Part shown: in pieces, positions 32,172 through 42,480 of the stretch
How positions within the stretch are numbered: position 1 is the stretch's first letter
How the letters are laid out: every line of letters begins with the position of its first letter
Assembly: GCA_030248195.1 (NCBI GenBank)
Contig: JASAND010018359.1
Location: forward strand, 1-64,000
Direction: 5' to 3'
Length of the DNA stretch: 64,000 nucleotides
Origin: Trissonchulus latispiculum
Taxonomy: Eukaryota; Nematoda; Enoplea; Enoplida; Ironidae
Program-made: the position numbers and the translations under genes
The notes under the pieces: model-generated
The model's input: the letters and a program-made list of their open reading frames with translations, nothing else
The model's database searches: none
Told to the model about the DNA's origin: nothing

Positions 32172-34260
32172 CAAAACCATAATAGCAATGCCAAGGTAAA
32201 CAACATGAAGTAAACTATTGAGTACTTGCCTAGCTGCGTGTTTAGAAATGGAAAGAGAAAAAGAAAAATTTTAAGAAAAATAGGTGAAAGTGACAGTCAG
32301 CAAATCAAAACATATGAGTAAAACAAGTTAAGAAAAAGAAAAGTGAAAAATCTACTAGCACGGCACCAAAATATGTACATTACAAAGGCCAAGCCGAGGT
32401 AGCGGGCACCCGTATGAAAAGCAGAAAACAATCAAACGACCCCATTTTTAACAAAAATTTTGTCCCTGGGCTCCCTCCCAAATAACTAACACAAATATCA
32501 GACAGAACAGAACCCGAAAAATACCACAACCGACAACAAAATACAAGGATGGCGGGAAAGTGTCAACAGATGTGCCGAGGACGGGACGACGCGGTCTTCA
32601 CCCCAGCACTGCAAAACTATCCAGCGTAACGGGAGCCAACATCCAATACAGTCAGGACCTAGCTGCCACGACAGGACGGAGAGGCCAAGAGTCAATGCCG
32701 AAGCCGGACTGGGTGCCAGCCAACAAAAAATTCAAGCCGAACCGGCCGGAACAACCCAAAGGACCCAGGCGCCGAGCAACGGCAGGTCAGCGATGTAAAC
32801 CAGTTCAGACGAGAGCGCACGCACCATTGCAGGAGGGCCTATGACCACAGTAAGGCCCCCTGCCAGCGTCAGGACCGGACAGTCAGAAAAACAGGAGGCC
32901 CTGCAACCCCTCCTGCACGACCCCATCAAGGTTCCACAAGAGCCCTAAGGAGTCAAGGCCCCCACTAGCCAAGGAAAACGCGCAGGCAAGACGCGCGAAC
33001 AATACCCGCATAGAAATCAAAAAGTCAATAAAAATATACAAGTCATGGCAAACATAGATGGCAAATGGCAGTAGAAAAGCTACAAACCGGAAACCAAAGC
33101 ACCGGAGTAGCACCAAGAGGCCGACCAACCTGCGTAGGCAGCTAGGCCCCCATCCAACACACCAGCGGCCTACAATCCCCAGACCCGAGCACAAAGTTCA
33201 GGTCTACCAACACCACGCCGCCACCCATTCATCATAGCCAGCCAAGACACCATTCACCCTGGGGGGGCACACCTGGGCGCCAGACTGGGGGGGCGGCACC
33301 GGACAGTAGCAATGATTAGATACAGCAAAATCTAGAACACAAAACAAAAATTAAGGCCAACAAATAAAGCACAAATGGAATCTGATTAATAAAATGGCAA
33401 AAGATTATGCAAACAAAATAAGCACGACATAATATAGACGACACATATATAGCCCCACCTAAGATTTGGAAAAAGCTCCAGACCAGAGTGTCGATACACC
33501 CCAGCATATGGAGGCACCGGCACAAAGGCCTGTGCAAACTCAAAGAAAAACTCAAAGCTACTTGAAACGGAATCAAAAAATGAAAAAGAATGGTACCGAG
33601 CGTGTGGCCCTCCCACCCGGCATACGGAGGTCGCAACGACCCGCAAGGTACCACTCCAAAAGAGAGTGAGAAAAAGTAGGAGCCCAAAAATTAGAAAAAT
33701 CCAATAAAAAGTGTAAAAGTAAAAAGAAGACCACGACTTGCGAATTTAGAAATTGCAAAGTCAATAGAAAATAGAAATCAACAGAAACGAAAGGGAAAGA
33801 GGAGGGAAGAGAAAGAAAAACAACTTTACTCTAAGGAGATCAAGAAAAATCAAAGTACGTATATATATATATACACGTATCAAAGAGCCTGATAACATAA
33901 TGTTATCAGAAAGACTTTTTTCTAGTAGGCAACTCTAAGAAAAGTGAAAACAAAAATTCAACAAGAGTCTAAGGAAATTTATAACATCAGAAAAATTCAA
34001 GAAAAACAAAATTTATCAATATAATTATTGCAGGATGCCAGAAGCCTAAACAGAATTACAATTAGCTTTTAAGAGTCTCGGAAAACAACGAAAAGGTCAA
34101 GCAAGTCGTAGTGAAAAATTAAAAGTTAAAAGATTAAAAGGAAGATGGGAAAGACCCCATTACCCCCCACCCAGCTAAAACTTTAAAGACATATTACGGC
34201 GAAAAGTGAACAATATGTATACAAATAAACGGGGCACAAAGATAATAACACGCGACGAAA
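32172..34260. other. 2-kb block next to the NADAR gene, conserved in both arms, function unknown
   Basis: It lies downstream of the NADAR stop codon in that gene's sense and recurs at 39,962-41,990 with few differences. Positions about 32,520-33,300 are clearly richer in G+C than the surroundings. A plus-strand frame (33,466-33,669) ends in a basic stretch like ...RRSQRPARYHSKRE, faintly similar to polyprotein tails, but no retroelement domain was seen. It may be untranslated sequence or the end of the unit that carries the exonuclease-NADAR gene. Confidence 0.4.
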
Positions 34261-35505
34261 TTACTGGAGAGCGCGTTGGACCGCCTCCCGTATGGCCCGC
34301 TGATGGTCATCCCAAGCCTGTACTAATTGACGAGGCAAACCTGGGAACAGTTCCTCCCTAATTAACATTAACAAGCGACCTAACCAATTTTGACCACGAG
34401 AAGTCACAGAAAAAACATGATTTCGGAGTTGGGCATGCGGCATACGCTGCAGGTCACGGCGCGTAGCCCCAACACCCCAATAGGCGTCCTGGGTAGCCTC
34501 AGCCAGGATACGGGTGCCAGAATCAAGTAAAAATTTACGAAACACAGGGCAAGATTTAGCCATTGCGCGCAGAACTTCAAGCATAACATAAGCTTTCACA
34601 TGCATACCATCTCCTTGCCACAGACGGCGAAAAACTGAATTTGGTGGTAGCCAATGCAAAATATGTTCTGCTGCATACTTACAATAAAAGGGATTCAAAA
34701 GTTTCGCGCAAAATTCAGCGGGAGCATGAAAACATGCCCAATAGAAAAGCTTTCGAAATTGATACGCTTGCTCAGATGTACGAAAATAATAACCCCAAAG
34801 ATGAACCCACCCGTCAGCGCCTGGCACATCCTCAGGCTCGACATGGAACATATTAGAAAGCGGATCATCTGCACCTTGAAAAAGCGTAACCGGTTCGTAA
34901 AAATTCAAATTTTCAGGAAGCAACAAAACATGCCCTTTGGCTTCTTCAACAATTCGATCAACTTCAGCGGCTAAATTTGCCGAGCGATGTTGCCAAGGCT
35001 GAATTAACGCAGACGCCGGCTGAAAGCGAAACATAGACGGGTAAATGTTTATAAACGGAAAAATCTTGGCAACCACGTCCGCTAGCGCCGTGACCTTAAA
35101 AGGCCCAAATCCGACCAACATGCATGATTCAAAAACAATTTGACCTTCGTGACGAAATTCAGGAAAATGAACACACAATTTCCAATAGTCAAAAGTTTCT
35201 GTATGGACACGATGTCCTGGAGGCTCAATTTGCAAAACTTCTTCCCACCAAATTTTTGGCTGAACCGATGGATACAACCCACGAATAAGGTCGAACCACA
35301 GAGCCGAAAAATCAGGTAGATAGGCCACTTGCCATTCAAATTCAGAATGAACCTTAAACGGAACTGCCCGTGGATTTGTCATAATAGACCGCCAAATAGC
35401 CTCATGAAAATTTGGTTCGGTATCCTGAGGGCCCGTAAACGGCGGGGTGAGCATATGGTCATCCCCTTTGAGGTCAAGTCGCGTCGGCACCGGTTTCATA
35501 CACAT
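34261..35505 (-). CDS. NADAR (YbiA/DUF1768) domain frame, 414 codons
   Basis: Residues about 203-348 match the NADAR fold: LSNMF at 216-220, SEQAYQ at 244-249, then LLDSGTRILAEAT and D..WGVGA up to residue 347. NADAR proteins act on ADP-ribosyl or ribosyl-type glycosidic bonds. Characterised members remove ADP-ribose from guanine in DNA or process riboflavin intermediates. Residues 1-200 show no recognised domain but are well ordered (many Trp, Phe and Pro). The ATG at 35,505 follows an in-frame TGA by only five codons, with open frame on the other side, so this is probably the C-terminal part of the longer gene. The right arm keeps only the last 70 or so residues (39,745-39,961). Confidence 0.72.
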   Translation of the reverse strand: MCMKPVPTRLDLKGDDHMLTPPFTGPQDTEPNFHEAIWRSIMTNPRAVPFKVHSEFEWQVAYLPDFSALWFDLIRGLYPSVQPKIWWEEVLQIEPPGHRVHTETFDYWKLCVHFPEFRHEGQIVFESCMLVGFGPFKVTALADVVAKIFPFINIYPSMFRFQPASALIQPWQHRSANLAAEVDRIVEEAKGHVLLLPENLNFYEPVTLFQGADDPLSNMFHVEPEDVPGADGWVHLWGYYFRTSEQAYQFRKLFYWACFHAPAEFCAKLLNPFYCKYAAEHILHWLPPNSVFRRLWQGDGMHVKAYVMLEVLRAMAKSCPVFRKFLLDSGTRILAEATQDAYWGVGATRRDLQRMPHAQLRNHVFSVTSRGQNWLGRLLMLIREELFPGLPRQLVQAWDDHQRAIREAVQRALQ

Positions 35506-35520
35506 AACGTCAGAACCTAG

Positions 35521-36640
35521 TCAAAAACCCGCGCGACTACGCTCATGCGGCGGAGGCGCCGCATTGAAACGAGGATAGGGCTTTTCAGTCAGATATGCTG
35601 CTTTGCAGTTATGAACCAGCAAGCGATCTGTAGTGAACTGGTCCCACGGGACGGGTTCACCCGGTGACTCCGCAACCAAACTACCGAAATTTAGAAAATG
35701 GCCCTCAGGATAAGAAATTTGAACATTATTGGGCACAACAGGATCATTCAAAGTCAACTGTTGTAACGGAATGTCCAAGTGTAAAGACGGCAACGGTGGC
35801 GGCGGATGTTCAGGAAAAGATCTATGAGACATAGTTTGTACCTCAGTAGAAACAAGTTCAAGAGGCTCCCGAGCCACCGCAGCAGCTGATGGCCCAGGCT
35901 GTCCAGATGTGGACGGCGCCTCGTCCGAGCTAACCCGCACCGAGCTAACCCGCACCGAGCGCGAGAGGCCGGGACAGAAGAAGAACGAGAAGGTCGTGAA
36001 AAAACCGGCGAAGTCGCAAACAAAGGGTCCGGAGACAGACCCAACCCCTTAGAAGGAGTAGCAGCCACTGGAGGCCTAAGCTCCCCCAACGGAAACTTTT
36101 CTGGGAAGAAAATCTGAAAAATTTGATGAATGGGCAAATCACCATTTGAAAACAAAGCATAAGCAACTTCGATAGCGTCCCAGGGTTTTGGGTGCTCAAT
36201 CCAACTAGTAATAGACTCTTCGTCGAAACCAAAATATGTGAGCACCGCAATTTGCGAAATTTGAGAAACTGGTGGCATACGTTGCCAAAACGCATCGGAA
36301 AAACACGTGCGTGCTGCTACCGGAAGAGATCCCAACCCGGGCGTTCGAAAATTTAGAGCTGAATGTGAGAAAACCGGATCCCGTGATTGCTCTGCTCGCC
36401 AAGTCAGTTGATTTTGAACAGACCACAGGGAACTGGAGCACGCGGAGGGGGGGAAGAGGGAGCTGAACGCGACGCACCAGCAGGAACTCGCATGCGCAAA
36501 GGAGCCGTCATACGTGGCTGAAAAATCTGGCGCGGCTGATCTCGCAAAAATTGAAAAGCGCCTCTAAATGTAGGAGGCCCAGAACCCATCAGAGCAGGAG
36601 GGGCTGCAGCCTGGGGGAGGGAGGAAGTTTGCAAAGAATC
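35521..36640 (-). pseudogene. Middle part of the exonuclease-NADAR gene (Pro/Ser-rich, two frames)
   Basis: Three frames follow each other. The first, to about 36,404, ends with PPPRAPVPC. The second (about 36,410-35,960) has a compact stretch QIAVLTYFGFDEESITSW followed by a Pro/Ser tail. The third (35,955-35,521) includes STSGQPGPSAAAVAREP and ends AGF-TGA. A 15-bp tandem duplication (CTAACCCGCACCGAG) at about 35,930-35,960 lies at the last shift. No domain is recognised. The TGA is followed by CTAG, a known leaky-stop context. Confidence 0.45.
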
Positions 36641-36753
36641 TAAAGTATCTTGAACAATTTAATTCAAAACCTCCGGAGCAGGGACCAATAAAGACGTCTG
36701 CACCACTGCCGATGCATTTTGCTGTTGTCCCTGAGAATTTCGAAAAGAAAAAG

Positions 36754-38247
36754 TCATCTGTGACAATTCAGGTTGACTTGTCGGCTGAATTTGCACCTGT
36801 GAATACGTATTCGAATGAAAAACCGGAGCCAAATTTGCACCAGTTTCAGAAGACGGCGCGTCCGGAAAAAAAAGACGGCCGCTTCATCAGCAGAAATAGT
36901 GGGTTGCACCGAATGCGAAGTCGAGTGAGCATCTGAAGCAGCCCCTCCCTGAGGCTCCACAGCCGAAGCCGGGGCCCCCGTCACAGGAGATGGAGAAATC
37001 AAATTAATCTGCGGCAAAGATGGCATAGTAGGCGTGTCCTCCGGATTCGAACAGAAAAACTCAGACCCAGGAGCCGGAGTCGACGTCCTGCAAGCACCAC
37101 CCTCGACCGAAGCCGTAACAGTCGGTTCCTCTGAGGGCGGAGGCTGATCCTGTTCTAAACCGGACTGACCCCCGACCTCAGGTTCGCCAGACCGCGACGC
37201 ATGAGCCAAACCGGACTCCTCGGCCAAGGGGCCTACAAGGAGCCGAGACTCCGACAAGGTCTGTTGACCCGGAGGTCTTTGAATAAGATACGCAGCCTGA
37301 TTCGCGCTTTCTTTCAAAGGAGACCGCTGAGGGGAAGCCTGCGGGGTAGGGACAAAAACCCCTCCCTGACTCGGGGTCCGAGGGGGTGAACCCTCAGAAG
37401 GGAGAGACTGTTTTACACCGGCTTCCAATGGATCGTTTTCATCTGCAGAAGTATTCGACGACAGATCCATATCTTGGGAAGGCAACCCTTCCGGCACTTC
37501 GTGTTGGGCGGCAGCCCGCTCATCCAACTTGCGCTGCTCACGATCTTTCTGCGCTTGTGACTTTTTCGGAGCTTTTTGAGGACTTTCCTCAGCTAACCCC
37601 ATCAAAAAGGCTCCCGCACGCTTTGGAGGATTTGGACGCTGCGGCGCACCCACAAAGAGGTCATCTTTCAAAATATGTAGAGGAGGCAACAAATGGCGAG
37701 GCGGCTTTTTCAACAAAATTTTGATATCGACCACCTTTTGCTCAGCCCTCTTCTTCTTCTCTCCTGGTGCCAATTTCTTAAATGGCGAACGTGGGATATG
37801 CCCAATTTTCAAAGCGGTCTGAGCCTGAAACGGGCGATCTTCAACAACAACAGGCAAAACAGCAGTTTCATATTTTCTAAAAGTAGGAGCCTGACCAACT
37901 TGAGCGACAGTTTTGAATTGATTCAGCAGTAAAAGATCTTCTGACGAAAAAGTTGGACACAAATGTAAAAGTTGCTGAATTCCCAAAAGTAGATCCAAAA
38001 CGTCTCGAATTCCATACAAAATTTCATGTGGAGTCAAAAAAGACATAAGCCCATGCGTAGATTTTGATTTACACTGAGACTGTGGATATTTCAAAATGTT
38101 CCACTGAATCCACCCCAGGGAAATTTCGTCGCGTGCACGATTCGGTGGCATAATTGGATTATCCTGATCATCAAACCACAAATGCGCAGACCGGCGTGGA
38201 TGTTCAGGATCAGGTCCCGGGAAACCCACCTCATTTACACGGTTCAC
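36754..38247 (-). pseudogene. Exonuclease C-terminus plus long disordered linker
   Basis: This frame starts just after the T-run break, so its first codon is not a true start. It carries exonuclease motif III (Y-x-x-x-D-V) about 75 residues in, then a Lys-rich patch (PGEKKKRAEQK) and over 250 residues rich in Pro, Ser, Glu and Gln, typical of an unstructured linker. The last 40 residues after the A-run near 36,860 are out of frame; the linker continues in another frame. Confidence 0.55.
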
Positions 38248-38690
38248 AAAAATCGGTAGAAATGATTAAAATCGACTAAAGAATTTCGTGCGTCAATGCG
38301 CAAATTTCCCAAAATGCGACGACAGTCAGACAAGGCACCAATGGCCAAAACCGGAAAATCTGTATTGTAAAAAATAGGTTGCAGGGCATATCTTAACAAA
38401 CTCCAAGACGGAACTTGCAAATAGATCACATGTAGCATGACCACTACAATTTTGATATTAGAATCGTCGACTGAATTTGTATTCATGTTGAGAGGGTCTA
38501 ATTCATCACGAAACTTTTGAATGTCCCGAGGGACTGCAAACTGCAACATGACAGCGATTTTGACTGTTGGATCCCCAACCACTCCTTCAACTGAAGACCC
38601 TCAACATCCACGGCTAGAAAACCAGCCTGCTTTGCCAGATCGTACAACTCCTTAACCTCATCAAAGAGCTGAGCAATTTCAGTCACGACA
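38244..38690 (-). pseudogene. Exonuclease motifs I and II, left copy
   Basis: Two frames separated by an indel near 38,550 encode VTEIAQLFDEVKELYDLAKQ followed by FLAVDVEG (motif I), then VMLQFAVP, and later LSDCRRIL with NSLVDF (motif II). The spacing resembles the RNase D/EXD1-like branch of DEDD exonucleases, including a helix before motif I. The copy begins abruptly at the palindrome edge. Confidence 0.6.
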
Positions 38691-39427
38691 ACCAAGTGAG
38701 AATACATACTTTTCATGTGTGCACTAATTTCCTTTTCTTGTTTAGGATTTTCTTTGTGGATTGGTTATCCGTGGTTCTTGTATCCGATCCTGCTTCTGTC
38801 GTCAGTGTGGGTAGCCTCTCCGGTGATTTCCTGAGCTGATCAGGTGGTAGTTTTCTGGTTTATATTTTGTTTTGTGTAAGTAATCTGTAGTTGCCTTTGG
38901 TCAGCTAAACTTTGTAAATTTGGTCTGAGAATGCCTCGCAAACGCAAAACGCCAGAAAAAGGCTCTAAGTCGGGTTCAGAATCTTCTGCTCCCTCTCTAA
39001 GCAAAATTCTTCAGGAAAAAGGGGCATCTACAAATTGGAAAGCTTTGGCCTCTCGAGAACCTTCTACTAGTTCAGACACTGTCACAAAATGTCAGACTGT
39101 CAGCGGTCACAAAATTTGGAAACTTCAGCCTCTGAGTCAGCTGATCAAGAATCTGATTATCAGCCGTCAGAAACTTCAGAACACAGTGTAGTACCTCCTG
39201 TGACGCCTAAGCCGTCGACTTCGTCTCAGTCGTCGGTTAAATCTGATCCGGAAAAGAATACTATTACTCTTTCTCCTTTGACTTATGAGCAGCTGGATTC
39301 ACATTTTCAACAGTTCCCCCCCTACTATTGATTTTGTTTCTGTGGCTGACCAGAGGTGGCGTACAGATTACCTAAATTCTATTGTCAATTTTACTGTGAC
39401 GGATGAACAGCTGCGGCAGCCTATGGC
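38691..39427. other. Unique spacer (loop) of the giant palindrome
   Basis: These 737 bp have no inverted partner in the window. They hold the 5' end of the exonuclease gene: 240 bp of apparent leader with a pyrimidine tract TTTCCTTTTCTTGTTTAG (possible 3' splice site near 38,740), then the likely start ATG at 38,931. The break in symmetry falls inside codons just upstream of exonuclease motif I. Confidence 0.8.
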
Positions 39428-39961
39428 TGTCGTGACTGAAATTGCTCAGCTCTTTGATGAGGTTAAGGAGTTGTACGATCTGGCAAAGCAGGCTGGTTTT
39501 CTAGCCGTGGATGTTGAGGGTCTTCAGTTGAAGGAGTGGTTGGGGATCCAACAGTCAAAATCGGCTGTCATGTTGCAGTTTGCAGTCCCTCGGGACATTC
39601 AAAAGTTTCGTGATGAATTAGACCCTCTCAACATGAATACAAATTCAGTCGACGATTCTAATATCAAAATTGTAGTGGTCATGCTACATGTGATCTATTT
39701 GCAAGTTCCGTCTTGGAGTTTGTTAAGATATGCCCTGCAACCTGGGGCGTTGGGGCTACGCGCCGTGACCTGCAGCGTATGCCGCATGCCCAACTCCGAA
39801 ATCATGTTTTTTCTGTGACTTCTCGTGGTCAAAATTGGTTAGGTCGCTTGTTAATGTTAATTAGGGAGGAACTGTTCCCAGGTTTGCCTCGTCAATTAGT
39901 ACAGGCTTGGGATGACCATCAGCGGGCCATACGGGAGGCGGTCCAACGCGCTCTCCAGTAA
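38931..39961 (+). pseudogene. Exonuclease-NADAR gene, right-arm copy with a 3.9-kb internal deletion
   Basis: The start MPRKRKTPEKGSKSGSE opens a basic, Ser-rich N-terminus, possibly a nuclear localisation signal. The frame shifts twice (about 39,080 and 39,310) before WRTDYLNSIVNFTVTDEQL and exonuclease motif I (about 39,504-39,518). At about 39,744 the sequence jumps from the text matching left position about 38,384 straight to the text matching about 34,485. This fuses the half exonuclease, out of frame, to the last 70 or so residues of the NADAR protein, ending at 39,961. Motifs II and III and most of NADAR are gone, so it cannot encode either enzyme. Confidence 0.65.
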
Positions 39962-41990
39962 TTTCGTCGCGTGTTATTATCTTTGTGCCCCGTTTATTTG
40001 TATACATATTGTTCACTTTTCGCCGTAATATGTCTTTAAAGTTTTAGCTGGGTGGGGGGTAATGGGGTCTTTCCCATCTTCCTTTTAATCTTTCAACTTT
40101 TAATTTTTTACTACGACTTGCTTGACCTTTTCGTTGTTTTCCGAGACTCTTAAAAGCTAATTGTAATTCTGTTTAGGCTTCTGGCATCCTGCAATAATTA
40201 TATTGATAAATTTTGTTTTTCTTGAATTTTTCTGATGTTATAAATTTCCTTAGACTCTTGTTGAATTTTTGTTTTCACTTTTCTTAGAGTTGCCTACTAG
40301 AATAAAGTCTTTCTGATAACATTATGTTATCAGGTTCTTTGATACGTGTATATATATACGTACTTTGATTTTTCTTGATCTCCTTAGAGTAAAGTTGTTT
40401 TTCTTTCTCTTCCCTCCTCTTTCCCTTTCGTTTCTGTTGATTTCTATTTTCTATTGAATTTGCAATTTCTAAATTCGCAAGTCGTGGTCTTTTTACTTTT
40501 ACACTTTTTATTGGATTTTTCTAATTTTTGGGCTCCTACTTTTCCCACTCTCTTTTGGAGTGGTACCTTGCGAGTCGTTGCGACCTCCGTATGCCGGGTG
40601 GGAGGGCCGCACGCTCGGTACCATTCTTTTTCATTTTTTGATTCCGTTTCAAGTAGCTTTGAGTTTTTCTTTGAGTTTGCACAGGCCTTTGTGCCGGTGC
40701 CTCCATATGCTGGGGTGTATCGACACTCTGGTCTGGAGCTTTTTCCAAATCTTAGGTGGGGCTATATATGTGTCGTCTATATTATGTCGTGCTTATTTTG
40801 TTTGCATAATCTTTTGCCATTTTATTAATCAGATTCCATTTGTGCTTTATTTGTTGGCCTTAATTTTTGTTTTGTGTTCTAGATTTTGCTGTATCTAATC
40901 ATTGCTACTGTCCGGTGCCGCCCCCCCCCCAGTCTGGTGCCCAGGTGTGCCCCCCAGAGTGAATGGTGTCTTGGCTGGCTATGATGAATGGCTGGCGGCG
41001 TGGTGTTGGTAGACCTGAACTTTGTGCTCGGGTCTGGGGATTGTAGGCCGCTGGTGTGTTGGATGGGGGCCTAGCTGCCTACGCAGGTTGGTCGGCCTCT
41101 TGGTGCTACTCCGGTGCTTTGGTTTCCGGTTTGTAACTTTTCTACTGCCATTTGCCATCTATGTTGGCCATGACTTGTATATTTTTATTGACTTTTTGAT
41201 TCGATGCGGGTATTGTTCGCGCGTCTTGCCTGCGCGTTTTCCTTGGCTAGTGGGGGCCTTGACTCCTTAGGGCTCTTGTGGAACCTTGATGGGGTCGTGC
41301 AGGAGGGGTTGCAGGGCCTCCTGTTTTTCTGACTGTCCGGTCCTGACGCTGGCAGGGGGCCTTACTGTGGTCATAGGCCCTCCTGCAATGGTGCGTGCGC
41401 TCTCGTCTGAACTGGTTTACATCGCTGACCTGCCGTTGCTCGGCGCCTGGGTCCTTTGGGTTGTTCCGGCCGGTTCGGCTTGAATTTTTTGTTGGCTGGC
41501 ACCCAGTCCGGCTTCGGCATTGACTCTTGGCCTCTCCGTCCTGTCGAAGACCGCGTCGTCCCGTCCTCGGCACACCTGTTGACACTTTCCCGCCATCCTT
41601 GTATTTTGTTGTCGGTTGTGGTATTTTTCGGGTTCTGTTCTGTCTGATATTTGTGTTAGTTAGTTGGGAGGGAGCCCAGGGACAACATTTTTGTTAAAAA
41701 TGGGGTCGTTTGATTGTTTTCTGCTTTTCATACGGGTGCCCGCTACCTCGGCTTGGCCTTTGTAATGTACATATTTTGGTGCCGTGCTAGTAGATTTTTC
41801 ACTTTTCTTTTTCTTAACTTGTTTTACTCATATGTTTTGATTTGCTGACTGTCACTTTCACCTATTTTTCTTAAAATTTTTCTTTTTCTCTTTCTATTTC
41901 TAAACACGCAGCTAGGCAAGTACTCAATAGTTTACTTCATGTTGTTTACCTTGGCATTGCTATTATGGTTTTGTACTATGCTTGTTTTGT
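39962..41990. other. Mirror of the 2-kb block at 32,172-34,260
   Basis: No gene. Close inverted copy of the left block, including its G+C-rich patch (about 40,920-41,580). The hydrophobic plus-strand frames here correspond to the minus-strand frames on the left and have no family signature. Confidence 0.5.
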
Positions 41991-42480
41991 GTAATTGTTA
42001 AACCAGATATGCGATTTGATCCCATACGCTTAGCTTTGTCGCACGCAATATAACTTATTTTTGAACCATTTTTAAAACGCTATCGTTAAAGAATTACAGC
42101 AGATATGAAGTAATTTGAGGTTGATTCTTGTTAGGGATAGACAAAATGTCGTTTTAATGAAATAATTTGACTTCCGGACCAACCGGATACTGAGATAATA
42201 GCCCATGAAATCTCAAATTTCAAAGCTCAGAACCGGGAATCGACCGGATATTCGATTACTTTGACAGCGGTAAAATAAAAGTAGCCTCCCAAATATTCAT
42301 TGTGCCACAAACTAACATTTTTATCCGCGATTCCGAGCACCAGACCGGAAACTTCGTATATAGACTAATTTCGACCCGCTGAATCTAAAAATTCAATCAG
42401 CGAAACTGTACAACCTACCCATCTTGCTGTACAGTTTTTATGACCTAGACATCCGGTTACCGGACATAGACTGGATGTTT
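41991..42480. mobile_element. Half of the TA-flanked foldback element (right arm)
   Basis: It matches left positions about 31,410 down to 30,925 with the same CCGGAT words. It breaks at both ends: one edge joins the sequence flanking the far end of the intact element, the other joins text matching left position about 29,500. One arm of the foldback and 1.4 kb of flank have been deleted. Confidence 0.65.

Larger units (their letters stand above)
11525..38690. repeat. Left arm of the giant inverted duplication
   Basis: This arm matches the reverse complement of 39,428-64,000 in the same order: GLG1 exon 2, exon 1, promoter, nested transposons, hairpin-rich block, NADAR and exonuclease sequence. 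Anchor pairs include the exon 2 acceptor (12,586 with 62,939), the exon 1 donor (14,922 with 55,959), the hAT ends (22,384/23,432 with 48,512/47,443), and the NADAR stop (34,261 with 39,961). The outer boundary is set only by the end of the window. Confidence 0.9.
34261..38690 (-). pseudogene. Exonuclease-linker-NADAR gene, left-arm copy, 5'-truncated and frame-broken
   Basis: Read on the minus strand, several overlapping frames line up as one long protein. First is a DEDD 3'-5' exonuclease fold: motif I AVDVEG near 38,600, motif II LSDCRRIL near 38,320, motif III YGIRDV near 38,010. Then comes a Pro/Ser/Glu-rich linker of over 600 residues, then a NADAR domain. The frame breaks at about 38,490-38,580, at a T-run near 38,250, at an A-run near 36,860, by an in-frame TAA near 36,660, by shifts near 36,410 and 35,955, and by a TGA at 35,521. 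The first part of the gene lies beyond the arm edge, in the spacer. A copy or allele without these breaks would encode roughly 1,600 residues. The protein is not a known transposase. Breaks may be real decay or homopolymer sequencing errors. Confidence 0.62.

Noticed and set aside
33466..33669. Plus-strand frame ending in a basic stretch reminiscent of retroelement polyprotein tails
   Set aside because: The resemblance is to low-complexity basic residues only. No protease, reverse transcriptase, integrase or LTR was found nearby.
33316..33687. Hydrophobic 123-codon frame on the minus strand (and its mirror at 40,560-40,898)
   Set aside because: It is produced by T-rich composition, has no family signature and overlaps other open frames. 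The two arms preserve DNA rather than this frame specifically.
34261..38690. Interpretation as a Polinton/Maverick or giant-virus fragment
   Set aside because: No polymerase B, integrase, packaging ATPase or capsid gene is present, and no long terminal inverted repeats of that type were found.
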